Shown: positions 7,369 to 16,047, counted from the stretch's first letter. The stretch: DNA of 41,833 nucleotides from an uncultured Bacteroidales bacterium (GCA_902787185.1 CADAFP010000015.1:1-41833), one strand, 5' to 3'. Notes: generated from the sequence alone by a model not told the origin. Numbers and translations are program-made.

Positions 7369-9242
7369 GAAACGACTATGATGTCATAGTGGTGGGTGCC
7401 GGCCATGCCGGTTGTGAGGCGGCATGTGCCGCCGCACGCCTTGGCTCACGCACATTGCTCATCACTATCGACATGAACAAGATAGCCCAGATGAGCTGCA
7501 ACCCCGCCGTGGGAGGCATCGCCAAGGGGCAGATTGTGCGCGAAATCGATGCCCTGGGCGGACAGATGGGCATCATCACCGACCGTAGCAGCATCCAGTT
7601 CAGAATGCTCAACCGCAGCAAGGGTCCAGCGATGTGGAGCCCACGTTCCCAAAGCGACCGGCAGCAGTTCATCCTGGAGTGGCGACAGGTGCTCGAGAAC
7701 ACTCCAAACTTGTACATTTGGCAGGATTCAGTCGATGAATTCGTTATCAAGGGTGGGGTAGTGCACGGTGTGAAGACCCTCTTGGGCATGACTTTTACCG
7801 CTACTGCCGTGGTGCTCACAGCCGGCACTTTCCTCAACGGATTGATGCACGTGGGCCGCGTACAGACCCCAGGCGGACGTGTTTCGGAACCCCCTGCCCA
7901 CGGAATTACCGAACAACTTGCGGCATTGGGATTCACCGTGGGACGCATGAAGACGGGCACACCGCCACGTCTCGACGAGCGAACCATCGACTTCTCGCAA
8001 TGCATCAAGCAGGAAGGGGAGAAGGATTTCCATCATTTTTCCTACCTTCCTGGCGTGACCAGCGAATTGCCGCAACGGCCCTGCTGGATCGTGCATACCA
8101 ACGAAAAAGTGCACGAAGTGCTGCGCGAGGGACTACCCCAGTCGCCCCTATACAATGGTCAAATCACCAGCATCGGGCCACGCTACTGCCCCAGCATCGA
8201 GACCAAAATCGTCACTTTTGCCGACAAGACATCCCACCAGCTCTTTATCGAACCCGAGGGTGCCACGACCCATGAGATGTACCTCAACGGCTTCTCATCG
8301 TCACTGCCTTGGGAGGTGCAAATCGAGGCGTTGCGACACATTCCTGCCCTGCGCGATGTGCATGCATTCAGGCCAGGCTATGCCATCGAATACGACTTTT
8401 TTGACCCCACTCAACTGTACCATACCCTCGAGTCCAAAATCATCAAGAACCTCTTCCTCGCCGGTCAGGTCAATGGCACGACGGGATATGAGGAAGCCGC
8501 TGGCCAGGGACTCATCGCCGGCATCAACGCACACAACAACGTGCATGGCGGCCAGCCGTTCACCCTGGCCCGCAACGAGGCCTACATCGGTGTGCTGATT
8601 GACGACCTGGTGACCTGTGGTGTCGATGAGCCTTACCGCATGTTCACCTCGCGTGCCGAGCACCGCATCCTGTTGCGACAAGATGACGCCGACATGCGCC
8701 TCACCGAGAAAGGCTACCGCCTGGGGCTGGCAACAAGGACGCGATTTGACCTGATGTGCTCCAAGCGCGAACAGATGGACCACCTCACCGCCTATTGCCG
8801 TGAGACCACCGTCAAGACCGCTGCCATCAACCCGACACTCGAGGCCCTGGGCATGCAACCCCTGACGCAAGGTCAGCGCCTGCACGACCTGCTGTTGCGC
8901 CCCCAACTCAACATGGCGATACTGGCCGAAGCCCTGCCAGAATTACGTGCCCAGATTGACGGACTCGAGGACGCACGCCGTGACGAAATCGTCGAGGCTG
9001 CCGAGATAGCCATCAAGTACCGCGGCTATATCGAGCGTGAAACACTCATCGCTGACCGTGTGGCACGACTCGACAACGTGACGCTGCGAGGCAAGTTTGA
9101 CTACTCCCAGATTCACCAGATTTCGACCGAGGCGCGGCAAAAACTCCAAGCTATCGACCCCGAGACCGTGGGACAGGCCTCACGCATCCCCGGAGTCTCA
9201 CCCAGCGACATCAACATTCTGCTCGTTTTGTTGGGTAGATAG
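7365..9242 (+). CDS. mnmG: tRNA uridine-5-carboxymethylaminomethyl synthesis enzyme MnmG (GidA)
   Basis: A 625-residue FAD enzyme that works with MnmE to install cmnm5U at the wobble position of certain tRNAs. It has the N-terminal FAD-binding motif VVGAGHAGCEAACAAARLG and the two signature blocks CNPAVGGIAKGQIVREIDAL and GTPPRLDERTIDFS. Further on are the block TGYEEAAGQGLIAGINAH, the SRAEHRILLRQDDAD region, and the C-terminal helical domain with KYRGYIERE for tRNA/MnmE contact. Length is normal for the family. It is coupled to ybeY by a 4-bp overlap. A parS site begins 3 bp after its stop, so the end of this gene lies next to a chromosome-partition site. Confidence 0.98.
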   Translation: MRNDYDVIVVGAGHAGCEAACAAARLGSRTLLITIDMNKIAQMSCNPAVGGIAKGQIVREIDALGGQMGIITDRSSIQFRMLNRSKGPAMWSPRSQSDRQQFILEWRQVLENTPNLYIWQDSVDEFVIKGGVVHGVKTLLGMTFTATAVVLTAGTFLNGLMHVGRVQTPGGRVSEPPAHGITEQLAALGFTVGRMKTGTPPRLDERTIDFSQCIKQEGEKDFHHFSYLPGVTSELPQRPCWIVHTNEKVHEVLREGLPQSPLYNGQITSIGPRYCPSIETKIVTFADKTSHQLFIEPEGATTHEMYLNGFSSSLPWEVQIEALRHIPALRDVHAFRPGYAIEYDFFDPTQLYHTLESKIIKNLFLAGQVNGTTGYEEAAGQGLIAGINAHNNVHGGQPFTLARNEAYIGVLIDDLVTCGVDEPYRMFTSRAEHRILLRQDDADMRLTEKGYRLGLATRTRFDLMCSKREQMDHLTAYCRETTVKTAAINPTLEALGMQPLTQGQRLHDLLLRPQLNMAILAEALPELRAQIDGLEDARRDEIVEAAEIAIKYRGYIERETLIADRVARLDNVTLRGKFDYSQIHQISTEARQKLQAIDPETVGQASRIPGVSPSDINILLVLLGR

Positions 9243-9245
9243 TTT

Positions 9246-9261
9246 TGTTCCACGTGAAACA
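9246..9261 (+). other. parS site (ParB-binding), copy 1
   Basis: The 16-bp word TGTTCCACGTGAAACA fits the widely conserved chromosomal parS consensus TGTTNCACGTGAAACA at every position. It lies between mnmG and apt. An exact inverted copy occurs at 10372-10387. parS sites recruit ParB/Spo0J, which spreads and loads SMC near the origin. Confidence 0.88.
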
Positions 9262-9287
9262 TTATTAACATAAAATACTGATTTACA

Positions 9288-9821
9288 ATGAATAAGCAAG
9301 AATTAGAACGCGTACAACGCATTGTGCGCAACATTCCAGACTTCCCCGTTCCAGGCATCCAGTTCAAGGACCTGACCACTGCCTTCAAGGACCCCGAGGC
9401 ATTACAAATCATGACACTTGCCATGACCGACTTGTACCGTGACAAAGGTGTGACCAAGGTCGTGGGCATCGAGGCACGCGGCTTCATTGGCGGTGCCATC
9501 CTTGCCACACAACTCAATGCCGGCTTTGTGCCCCTGCGCAAGCCTGGAAAGTTGCCCGCCGATGTCATCCAGAAGTCTTACAGCAAGGAGTATGGTACCG
9601 ACACCATTGAGATTCACCAGGACGCCATTACGCCCGACGATGTGGTCGTTATCCACGACGACCTGCTCGCTACAGGTGGCACGATGCTGGCAGCCTATGA
9701 ACTGGTGAAATCGATGAATCCCAAGAAGGTCTATATCAGCTTCATCTGCGACCTGGCCGACCTGCACGGCCGCGACGTCTTCCCGAGTGACGTGGAAATC
9801 ACCTCCCTGTTCACTTTCTAA
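9288..9821 (+). CDS. apt: Adenine phosphoribosyltransferase
   Basis: A 177-residue cytoplasmic purine-salvage enzyme: adenine + PRPP gives AMP + PPi. The N-terminal APRT signature NIPDFPVPGIQFKDLT is followed by IEARGFIGGAILA and the base-binding loop region VPLRKPGKLP. The PRPP-binding motif is VVVIHDDLLATGGTMLAA (about residues 123-140). Length is usual. The short leader before ATG 9288 contains the parS site, and the downstream junction to uvrC is a 9-bp tandem array. It is probably transcribed with mnmG and uvrC. Confidence 0.97.
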   Translation: MNKQELERVQRIVRNIPDFPVPGIQFKDLTTAFKDPEALQIMTLAMTDLYRDKGVTKVVGIEARGFIGGAILATQLNAGFVPLRKPGKLPADVIQKSYSKEYGTDTIEIHQDAITPDDVVVIHDDLLATGGTMLAAYELVKSMNPKKVYISFICDLADLHGRDVFPSDVEITSLFTF

Positions 9822-9829
9822 AAAGACAC

Positions 9830-9892
9830 CTATAACATCTATAGCTTCTATAGCATCTATAGTATCTATAGTATCTATAGCTTCTATATTTT
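9830..9892. repeat. Nonanucleotide tandem array, seven units
   Basis: Seven exact-phase 9-bp units fill the apt-uvrC junction: CTATAACAT, CTATAGCTT, CTATAGCAT, CTATAGTAT twice, CTATAGCTT and CTATATTTT. The last unit ends 15 bp before the uvrC ATG. Copy number may vary between strains. Confidence 0.9.
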
Positions 9893-9907
9893 ATATTACG
9901 GGAATCC

Positions 9908-11716
9908 ATGACCGATGAGTTGAAGTTGAAATTGTCGCTGCTACCCGATGAGCCGGGCGTTTACCGCTACCGCAATCGGGAGGGCACCATTATCTATGTG
10001 GGCAAGGCCAAAAACCTGAAGCGCCGCGTCAATTCCTACTTCAACCGCGAACACGAGTCGGTGCGCACCACCATGCTCGTGCGCAATATCGCTGACCTGG
10101 AGTACACCGTTGTCAATACCGAAGAGGAAGCGCTCGACCTCGAGAACGCGTTGATCAAGGAGTATCAGCCGCGTTACAACGTCCTGCTCAAGGACGACAA
10201 GAGCTATCCGTGGATTTGCATCTCGGGTGACCTTTACCCCCGTGTATATATCACCCGAGACGCACGTTCCAAGGGCGACCGCTACTACGGACCCTATCCC
10301 AGGGCCGAAGTCGCTAAAGTGCTCATCGACACCATGCGACAGATTTATCCGCTGCGCACTTGCCGCCTATTTGTTTCACGTGGAACAATCGAGGCGGGCA
10401 AGCACCGCTTGTGCCTGCAATACCACATCCACCGCTGCGAGGGCTGCTGTCAGGGACTTGTCACACCCGAGCACTACGGGGAATACATTGCCGAAATCAG
10501 GCAGATTCTCAACGGCGACACCCATGTGCTCATGGAAGTGCTCATGCAGCAGATGCAGCAACTCGCTTCAGAGTTGCGTTTTGAAGAGGCCGAAATTGTC
10601 AAGCGGCGCTACAAGTTGCTGGAACACGTGCGGCGGCGTTCGGTCATTGTCAGCCCGTCGATCCACAACATCGACGTGTTTGGCTTGCTGCGCGACGACG
10701 ATGCCGCATGGGTGAACTATATGCACATGCGGGGTGGGGCAGTGGTACAGTCACTCACCCTTGAGTACCGCCTCTCGACACGTGACGAGGACGATGCCGA
10801 AATCATGTCGATGGCCATTGCCGAGGTGCGCCAGCGCTTTGCCGAAACCTACCGCCGCGACCGCGTGACCGAGGTCATGGTCAACGTCGTTCCCGACGTC
10901 GAATTCACCGGACTGTCATTCATCATCCCGCAACGCGGCGACAAGAAGAAACTGCTCGACATCGCCGTCAAGAATGCCACCCAGCGGCGCACCGACCGCC
11001 TGCGCATGATGGAAAAACTCAACCCAGAACAGCGCACCACACGCACCCTCACCACCATGCAGCGCGACCTGCGCATGACGGCTCTACCACGCCACGTCGA
11101 GTGTTTTGACAACAGCAACATCGGCGGTAAGGACGCTGTCGCCTCATGCGTTGTGTTCCGCAATGCCAAGCCGTCGAAGAAAGAGTACCGCCATTTCATC
11201 ATCAAGACCGTCGAGGGAGCCGACGATTTCGCATCGATGCGTGAGGTCATCACACGCCGCTACAGCCGTCTCATGCAGGAAGGGCAGGAATTGCCGCAGT
11301 TGCTCATCGTCGATGGCGGCAAGGGACAGGTGACGGCAGCCATCGAGGCGCTCGACGGCATCGGCCTGCACGGTGCGATTGCCGTTGTGGGCATTGCCAA
11401 ACGGCTCAACGAGGTCTATTTCCCGGGCGACAGCATTCCCCTCTATATCGACAAAAACAGCGAGACGCTCCACGTCATCCAGCGCCTGCGTGACGAGTCC
11501 CACCGCTTTGCCATCACCTTCCACCGTCAGCAGCGCAGCAAGGGACAACTGCACAGTGCCCTTGACGACATTCCCGGTATTGGACCCAAAACACGCGAAC
11601 TGTTGCTCAAACACTTCAAGTCCCTGAAACGCATCCGCGAGGCCACCGAACCTCAACTCGCCGCCATTATCGGCCCCTCTAAGGCCAAATCCCTCAAGGA
11701 AGCCCTTAAGGAATAA
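9908..11716 (+). CDS. uvrC: UvrABC excinuclease subunit C
   Basis: A 602-residue nucleotide-excision-repair nuclease that makes both incisions after UvrAB loads. Domains in order: GIY-YIG nuclease at the N-terminus (GVYRYRNREGTIIYVGKAKN, about 17-37) and the cysteine region around residues 152-180. The UVR/UvrB-binding motif RFEEAEIVKRRYKLL (about 222-236) follows. The RNase H-like endonuclease domain contains ECFDNSNIGGKDAVASCVVF and LIVDGGKGQVTAA. Tandem helix-hairpin-helix motifs (DDIPGIGPKTRELLLKHF) end the protein. Odd feature: codons 155-160 (F-V-S-R-G-T) are spelled by a perfect parS site. Start ATG 9908 follows the 9-bp array with no recognisable ribosome-binding site. Confidence 0.98.
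   Translation: MTDELKLKLSLLPDEPGVYRYRNREGTIIYVGKAKNLKRRVNSYFNREHESVRTTMLVRNIADLEYTVVNTEEEALDLENALIKEYQPRYNVLLKDDKSYPWICISGDLYPRVYITRDARSKGDRYYGPYPRAEVAKVLIDTMRQIYPLRTCRLFVSRGTIEAGKHRLCLQYHIHRCEGCCQGLVTPEHYGEYIAEIRQILNGDTHVLMEVLMQQMQQLASELRFEEAEIVKRRYKLLEHVRRRSVIVSPSIHNIDVFGLLRDDDAAWVNYMHMRGGAVVQSLTLEYRLSTRDEDDAEIMSMAIAEVRQRFAETYRRDRVTEVMVNVVPDVEFTGLSFIIPQRGDKKKLLDIAVKNATQRRTDRLRMMEKLNPEQRTTRTLTTMQRDLRMTALPRHVECFDNSNIGGKDAVASCVVFRNAKPSKKEYRHFIIKTVEGADDFASMREVITRRYSRLMQEGQELPQLLIVDGGKGQVTAAIEALDGIGLHGAIAVVGIAKRLNEVYFPGDSIPLYIDKNSETLHVIQRLRDESHRFAITFHRQQRSKGQLHSALDDIPGIGPKTRELLLKHFKSLKRIREATEPQLAAIIGPSKAKSLKEALKE
10372..10387 (-). other. parS site (ParB-binding), copy 2, inside uvrC
   Basis: TGTTTCACGTGGAACA is the exact reverse complement of the site at 9246-9261, so on the minus strand it reads TGTTCCACGTGAAACA. 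It lies wholly within the uvrC reading frame (codons 155-160), near the first cysteine region. A second exact 16-bp match 1.1 kb away makes chance very unlikely. Confidence 0.88.
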
Positions 11717-11847
11717 ATCCTCTCAGGCTCTCTCCTCACCATTCGGCTAATTACCGCTCTATCCATTTTGCCTTCTCGTTCGATACCTCCCGTTTCTTCC
11801 GATCCATCCGTTTCTCCCAACAGTAGTCCAAATCCCAAAAAAATCAC

Positions 11848-11855
11848 TATCTTTG
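11848..11855 (+). promoter_or_regulatory. -7 box of lgt
   Basis: TATCTTTG followed by C, 33 bp before ATG 11889, is an ideal Bacteroidota -7 box. No TTG is found 19-20 bp upstream, so the -33 element is poor. The box shows that translation cannot start at the in-frame codon at 11853. Confidence 0.6.
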
Positions 11856-11888
11856 CGCTCAATTTATAACGATTATAACGACAACGCA

Positions 11889-12764
11889 ATGATACTGGAT
11901 TCTATCACTTGGACCGCGAGTCCTGAACTGTTCAGCGCCGGCAGCATCACGGTGCGCTGGTATGGACTGATGTTTGCCATCGGTTTTCTGGTGGGTTATG
12001 AGATTGTTTACCGCATCTTCCGCCACGAGGGGGCACGGGAGAGTTGGGTGGGCAGTTTGTTCATCTATGTGGTGGTGGCTACCATCGTGGGCGCCAGGTT
12101 GGGGCACGTCCTGTTCTATGACTGGGCCTATTACAGCCATCACCTGAGCGAGATTCCCAAGATATGGGAAGGCGGACTGGCCAGCCACGGCGGCACGCTG
12201 GGCATCATCATCGCCATTTGGCTCTACAGCCGCTTTGTGACCCATAAGCCCATGCTCTGGACCCTTGACCGGCTCGTGGTGCCCGTGGGACTGGTAGCCG
12301 CTCTCATCCGCATCGGCAACCTGATGAACCATGAGATTTACGGCAGTGAGACCTCATTGCCGTGGGGATTCCGCTTCATTGATAATGTAGGACAATGGAT
12401 GCAAGGTGCCGAACCCGTCTTCACTGCCCCTTGTCATCCCACGCAGATTTATGAGGCTCTGTTTTACCTGTTGACATTTGCCTTGTGCATGCTGATGTAC
12501 TGGCGCTGGCGCTGCCAGGAGCGTGAGGGACTCATCTTTGGCGTCTTCATGCTCGGCATCTTTGTGCCCCGCTTCTTAATCGAATACATCAAAAATGTGC
12601 AGGAAACTTGGGAAATCGCCATGCGTTCAAGCATCGGTTTGGACCAGGGACAACTCTTGAGCATACCCTTTATCGTATTGGGCATTTGGCTCATTGTCAG
12701 GGCAATGCGACGTCCAAGGGTGACACTGGAGTATCCCAACCGTTTTGCCGACGAGAAGAAATGA
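11889..12764 (+). CDS. lgt: Prolipoprotein diacylglyceryl transferase
   Basis: A 291-residue inner-membrane enzyme that moves a diacylglyceryl group from phosphatidylglycerol to the lipobox cysteine of prolipoproteins, the first step of lipoprotein maturation. Several TM helices are clear (LMFAIGFLVGYEIVYRIF, LFIYVVVATIVGARLGHVLF, LTFALCMLMYW and others). Conserved family segments are VGARLGHVLFYDW, EGGLASHGGTLGI and the Lgt signature RIGNLMNHEIYG, where Arg and Glu are functionally important. The C-terminus has GVFMLGIFVPRFLIEYIK and DQGQLLSIPFIVLG. ATG 11889 is fixed by the -7 box at 11848. The stop overlaps a 7-bp repeat array leading into the methyltransferase gene. Confidence 0.97.
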   Translation: MILDSITWTASPELFSAGSITVRWYGLMFAIGFLVGYEIVYRIFRHEGARESWVGSLFIYVVVATIVGARLGHVLFYDWAYYSHHLSEIPKIWEGGLASHGGTLGIIIAIWLYSRFVTHKPMLWTLDRLVVPVGLVAALIRIGNLMNHEIYGSETSLPWGFRFIDNVGQWMQGAEPVFTAPCHPTQIYEALFYLLTFALCMLMYWRWRCQEREGLIFGVFMLGIFVPRFLIEYIKNVQETWEIAMRSSIGLDQGQLLSIPFIVLGIWLIVRAMRRPRVTLEYPNRFADEKK

Positions 12765-12790
12765 TTAGTGATTAGTGGTTAGAGATTAGT
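12763..12790. repeat. Heptanucleotide array, four units
   Basis: GATTAGT, GATTAGT, GGTTAGA and GATTAGT in exact 7-bp phase. The array starts in the lgt stop codon and ends two bases before the ATG of the next gene. It fills the whole junction. Confidence 0.75.
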
Positions 12791-12792
12791 GA

Positions 12793-13338
12793 ATGGGACA
12801 GAAGAAGTCGATGCTGGAACTGCACCGCCTGGGTGTGGAAGAATACAAGAAGGTGGAGAAACTGCCTGTGACGGTAGTGCTCGACAACGTGCGCAGCGAG
12901 ATGAACGTGGGGTCGGTGTTCCGTACGGCCGACGCCTTCCTAATCGAGCGCATCTGCCTATGCGGCTTCACGCCTCAGCCCCCCAAGGCCGAAATCCACA
13001 AGACCGCCCTCGGCGCTGAGGAATCAGTGTCGTGGCAACACTATCCCACGACCCTCGAGGCAGTGAATCAACTCAAGAGCGAGGGCTATACCATTTGCTC
13101 CATCGAGCAGGTGCACGACAGCGTCAGCCTGGAGCAATTTCATGTCGATAGGGGAGGGAAGGTGGCCATCGTTTTAGGAAATGAGGTGAAAGGAGTGGCT
13201 CAAGAGGTAGTGGATGCCAGCGACCTGTGTGTGGAAATTCCCCAAGCGGGCACCAAGCACTCACTCAACATCTCATGCTGTGCCGCCATCGTGATGTGGC
13301 ATGCGTTTCTTCAGTTAACAGTGAACAGTGAACAGTGA
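12793..13338 (+). CDS. TrmH/SpoU-family RNA 2'-O-methyltransferase
   Basis: A 181-residue SPOUT-class methyltransferase, predicted to methylate ribose 2'-OH in tRNA or rRNA with S-adenosylmethionine. All three SpoU motifs are seen: motif 1 DNVRSEMNVGSVFRTADAF (about residues 32-50), motif 2 IVLGNEVKGVAQEVV and motif 3 VEIPQAGTKHSLNISCCAAI. The knot-forming C-terminus is complete. There is no N-terminal substrate-binding domain, so this is the short form; the exact RNA target cannot be assigned. Odd feature: the last eight residues and the stop codon are encoded by a heptanucleotide tandem repeat (13312-13402), so changes in repeat number would alter the C-terminal tail. Confidence 0.93.
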   Translation: MGQKKSMLELHRLGVEEYKKVEKLPVTVVLDNVRSEMNVGSVFRTADAFLIERICLCGFTPQPPKAEIHKTALGAEESVSWQHYPTTLEAVNQLKSEGYTICSIEQVHDSVSLEQFHVDRGGKVAIVLGNEVKGVAQEVVDASDLCVEIPQAGTKHSLNISCCAAIVMWHAFLQLTVNSEQ

Positions 13339-13402
13339 ACAGTTAACAGTGAACAGATAATAGATATTAGATATCAGATATCAGATATTAGATAACAGAT
13401 AC
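13312..13402. repeat. Heptanucleotide array, thirteen units
   Basis: Thirteen 7-bp units run in exact phase: CAGTTAA, CAGTGAA three times, CAGTTAA, CAGTGAA, CAGATAA, TAGATAT twice, CAGATAT twice, TAGATAA, CAGATAC. The array begins inside the methyltransferase gene, supplies its stop codon and ends 18 bp before the MscS start. Confidence 0.9.
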
Positions 13403-13420
13403 CATTATATAGTGCTGGAA

Positions 13421-15886
13421 ATGAATAGGATAATACGGATTATAGTGATAGCGGCTTGCTGGTTCATGTGGGCTTTGAATGCTGGAGCGGTGCTCAAGGA
13501 GAGCAACATGGACCAGACGCTGGGCGTGCTGTGCGAGGAATTGAGCGACACCCACCGTGAACACAGGGAGCGGATGCAGCGCTTTGAGCAGCGCAGTAAA
13601 CAGTTCCAACGCAGCCTTGGGCGTGACTCGGAACTGTGCAACAAAATCGAGCTGATGCTCTATAGCCAAAAGGAACAGAATGTCTTTGACCTCGCCTATG
13701 CCTGCGGACAGGCCACCGAACTGTATAACCGCTTGTCACGCACCCGCTCGTTCAAGCAATTTGAGCAACAGCAGGAAGAGCAGATTGCCCAATACGAGAA
13801 CCTGATCGAAGCCTTGAACCGCATCCCCGAACGACAGCTCAAGACTCAAGAGATGCGTATCACGCGCGATAGCTGCATCTATCTGGCCAAAATCATCATG
13901 AACGACATCCGCCAGTCACGCGAGACACTCAAGGAGAGTCACGAACAACGCAAGTGGGTGGCCAATAAGGCTAAGTCGTTGAACGACTATGCCCTCAAGA
14001 TGTATGAGCGCATCCGCCAGAACGTCTTTGTCAACGGCGGACAGAATTATTTCACTATCCTGAAACGATTCGGCTACTACCTGGCCAGCAGCCGTACCGA
14101 CCTCTCTGAGAAATACACCCCTTCGCACAAGACTAACAGCGAGTGGCGTGGCGGCATTATCGGTTTCCTGTTCATCTTCATGGCGATATACATCGTGGGA
14201 GCCTTGCTGCTCAGTTGGCTCGTACTGCGCTATGCCATCCCCAGCCGTTTCATCTCGGTCAAGTTCCGCAAAAAGCGATCCTGCATCATCATCTGCGTCG
14301 CTGCTGCAGTATTCGGCATCGCCACGTTCATCATATCCAACGTGCTCACCAACCAGAACTTCATGATTATGGCAACGCGCCTGTTGAGTGAGTATGCCTG
14401 GCTGGTGGCTGCCATCACCCTGTCCATCATCGTACGCATGGACGGCGACACGGTCAAGAGCGGCATCAAACTCTATGTCCCGGTACTGGTGATTGGCTTC
14501 CTGGTGTTCTTCTTCCGTATCGTATTCCTGCCCAGCACAGTGGTTAACCTGGTCTTCCCCGTTATCCTGCTGGCCTGCACCATTTGGCAGTTGAGGGTCA
14601 ACCGCCGCCACAATGTGAACGTGCCACGCAGCGACGTTTTCTACTCGTGGATTTCGTTCATCGTCATGGCAGTGTCGTGCGTCATGGCGTGGATGGGTTA
14701 CACGCTGATGAGCGTCCAGGTACTCATCTGGTGGATCATGCAACTCACGCTCATCCAAACCATCACCGTCATCTATGACCTACTGCACACCTACGAGGAC
14801 AAGTACATTCCCCGCGATGCCGATGTGCGCCAGACGTGGTTCTATGACGCCATCTACAAGATGGTGATTCCCATCGCCGCCACCATCAGTGTGGCATTGT
14901 CCATCTATTGGGCTGCCAAGGTGTTTGACCTCACGCAGTGGTGCGAACACATCTTCCGTTATAAATTCGTCAATCAGCCGGGACTCGTTGTCTTGTCGCT
15001 CGACAGGATTCTGGCCTGTGTGGCATTAGCCTTTGTTTTCCATTACCTCATCTATCTGTTTATTCAGGGCTACCAGTTATGGAAACAGAACCGTGCCGAA
15101 TCCAGGGCCATCTCACTGTATGAAAAGGAAAATGATGTTGATGACGACAAGAATATCGACATCGAAACCGTCATTCAGGACAATCCCGATGCCAAGGCCA
15201 CAGTCAAGGCGGCGTCAAAGGCGGTCACCCTGTCGATGAACATCATCAAGTACATCGGCTGGGGTATTTACATCTATATTGTACTGGTAACCCTGCAGGT
15301 GAGCCGCACTGGCATTACCTTCATACTCACGGGTCTCTCAACCGGTATCGGTTTTGCCATGAAGGATACCCTCGAGAACCTGTTCTATGGCTTGTCGCTG
15401 ATGAACGGCCGTGTCAAGATCGGCGATGTCATCGAGTGTGACGGCGTGCGTGGCAAGGTCAGCAACATCAATTACCAGAGCACGCTGGTCGAGACCATCG
15501 ACGGCTCGGTCATCGCTTTCCTCAACAGCCAGCTGTTCACCAAGAATTTCAAGAACATGACGCGCAACCACGGCTACGAGATGGCAAAGATTACCGTCGG
15601 CGTAGCCTACGGCAGCAAGATTGACCAAGTGCGCGAAATGATTATCGACCGCATCAGTCACCTCAACTGCTATGACCGGGAAAAAGGCATTCAGGTGCTG
15701 TTCCAAAACTTCGGCGAGAGCAGCGTCGATCTGCTCGTCGTCGTATGGGTACGCGTCAAGTCACAGGTGGCCGACATCTCCCTCATCAAGGAGAACATCT
15801 ACAGCGTCCTCAACGAGAACGGAATAGAAATTCCCTTCCCGCAGACCGACCTCCACATCCGCACCGCCATCCCGCCCCAACAGTAA
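13421..15886 (+). CDS. Large mechanosensitive channel of the MscS family (MscK-like architecture)
   Basis: An 821-residue inner-membrane channel expected to open under membrane tension in osmotic downshock. A signal peptide (IIRIIVIAACWFMWALNAGA) is followed by a periplasmic, coiled-coil-rich region to about residue 225. About ten hydrophobic helices follow (from GFLFIFMAIYIVGALLLSWL onward). The MscS core lies at about 600-800: pore helix region FILTGLSTGIGFAMKDTLEN with Gly/Ala spacing, then the beta domain GDVIECDGVRGKVSNINYQS and VETIDGSVIAFLNSQLF, then the alpha/beta C-terminus. ATG 13421 was preferred to GTG 13412 because it begins the signal peptide. The gene is preceded by a heptamer array and followed by a nested inverted-repeat block. 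Ion selectivity cannot be judged. Confidence 0.94.
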   Translation: MNRIIRIIVIAACWFMWALNAGAVLKESNMDQTLGVLCEELSDTHREHRERMQRFEQRSKQFQRSLGRDSELCNKIELMLYSQKEQNVFDLAYACGQATELYNRLSRTRSFKQFEQQQEEQIAQYENLIEALNRIPERQLKTQEMRITRDSCIYLAKIIMNDIRQSRETLKESHEQRKWVANKAKSLNDYALKMYERIRQNVFVNGGQNYFTILKRFGYYLASSRTDLSEKYTPSHKTNSEWRGGIIGFLFIFMAIYIVGALLLSWLVLRYAIPSRFISVKFRKKRSCIIICVAAAVFGIATFIISNVLTNQNFMIMATRLLSEYAWLVAAITLSIIVRMDGDTVKSGIKLYVPVLVIGFLVFFFRIVFLPSTVVNLVFPVILLACTIWQLRVNRRHNVNVPRSDVFYSWISFIVMAVSCVMAWMGYTLMSVQVLIWWIMQLTLIQTITVIYDLLHTYEDKYIPRDADVRQTWFYDAIYKMVIPIAATISVALSIYWAAKVFDLTQWCEHIFRYKFVNQPGLVVLSLDRILACVALAFVFHYLIYLFIQGYQLWKQNRAESRAISLYEKENDVDDDKNIDIETVIQDNPDAKATVKAASKAVTLSMNIIKYIGWGIYIYIVLVTLQVSRTGITFILTGLSTGIGFAMKDTLENLFYGLSLMNGRVKIGDVIECDGVRGKVSNINYQSTLVETIDGSVIAFLNSQLFTKNFKNMTRNHGYEMAKITVGVAYGSKIDQVREMIIDRISHLNCYDREKGIQVLFQNFGESSVDLLVVVWVRVKSQVADISLIKENIYSVLNENGIEIPFPQTDLHIRTAIPPQQ

Positions 15887-15900
15887 CCAAACTACTGTTT

Positions 15901-16018
15901 TTCAAACAACCATAACAACTTCTTGGACAACCATAACAACCTTTTTTCGGGGGCTGCCACACTCTCGCAAAATATCAAGTTGTTATGGTTGTTTGAAGGG
16001 TTGTCATGGTTGTTTGAG
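15901..16018. repeat. Block of four related 20-bp motifs forming nested inverted repeats
   Basis: A perfect 21-bp inverted repeat joins 15901-15921 to 15977-15997 across 55 bp. Inside and beside it lie imperfect relatives at 15926-15943 (forward) and 15996-16017 (reverse). The shared core is ACAACCATAACAAC. There is no T-run, so termination of the MscS transcript is only possible, not shown. Confidence 0.85.
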
Positions 16019-16047
16019 ATTTATTCCGCACATTAGATGGGAATCTC

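Noticed and set aside
13312-13402. Possible CRISPR array
   Set aside because: The repeat unit is 7 bp with no spacers; it is a simple tandem repeat. No cas genes are present in the window.
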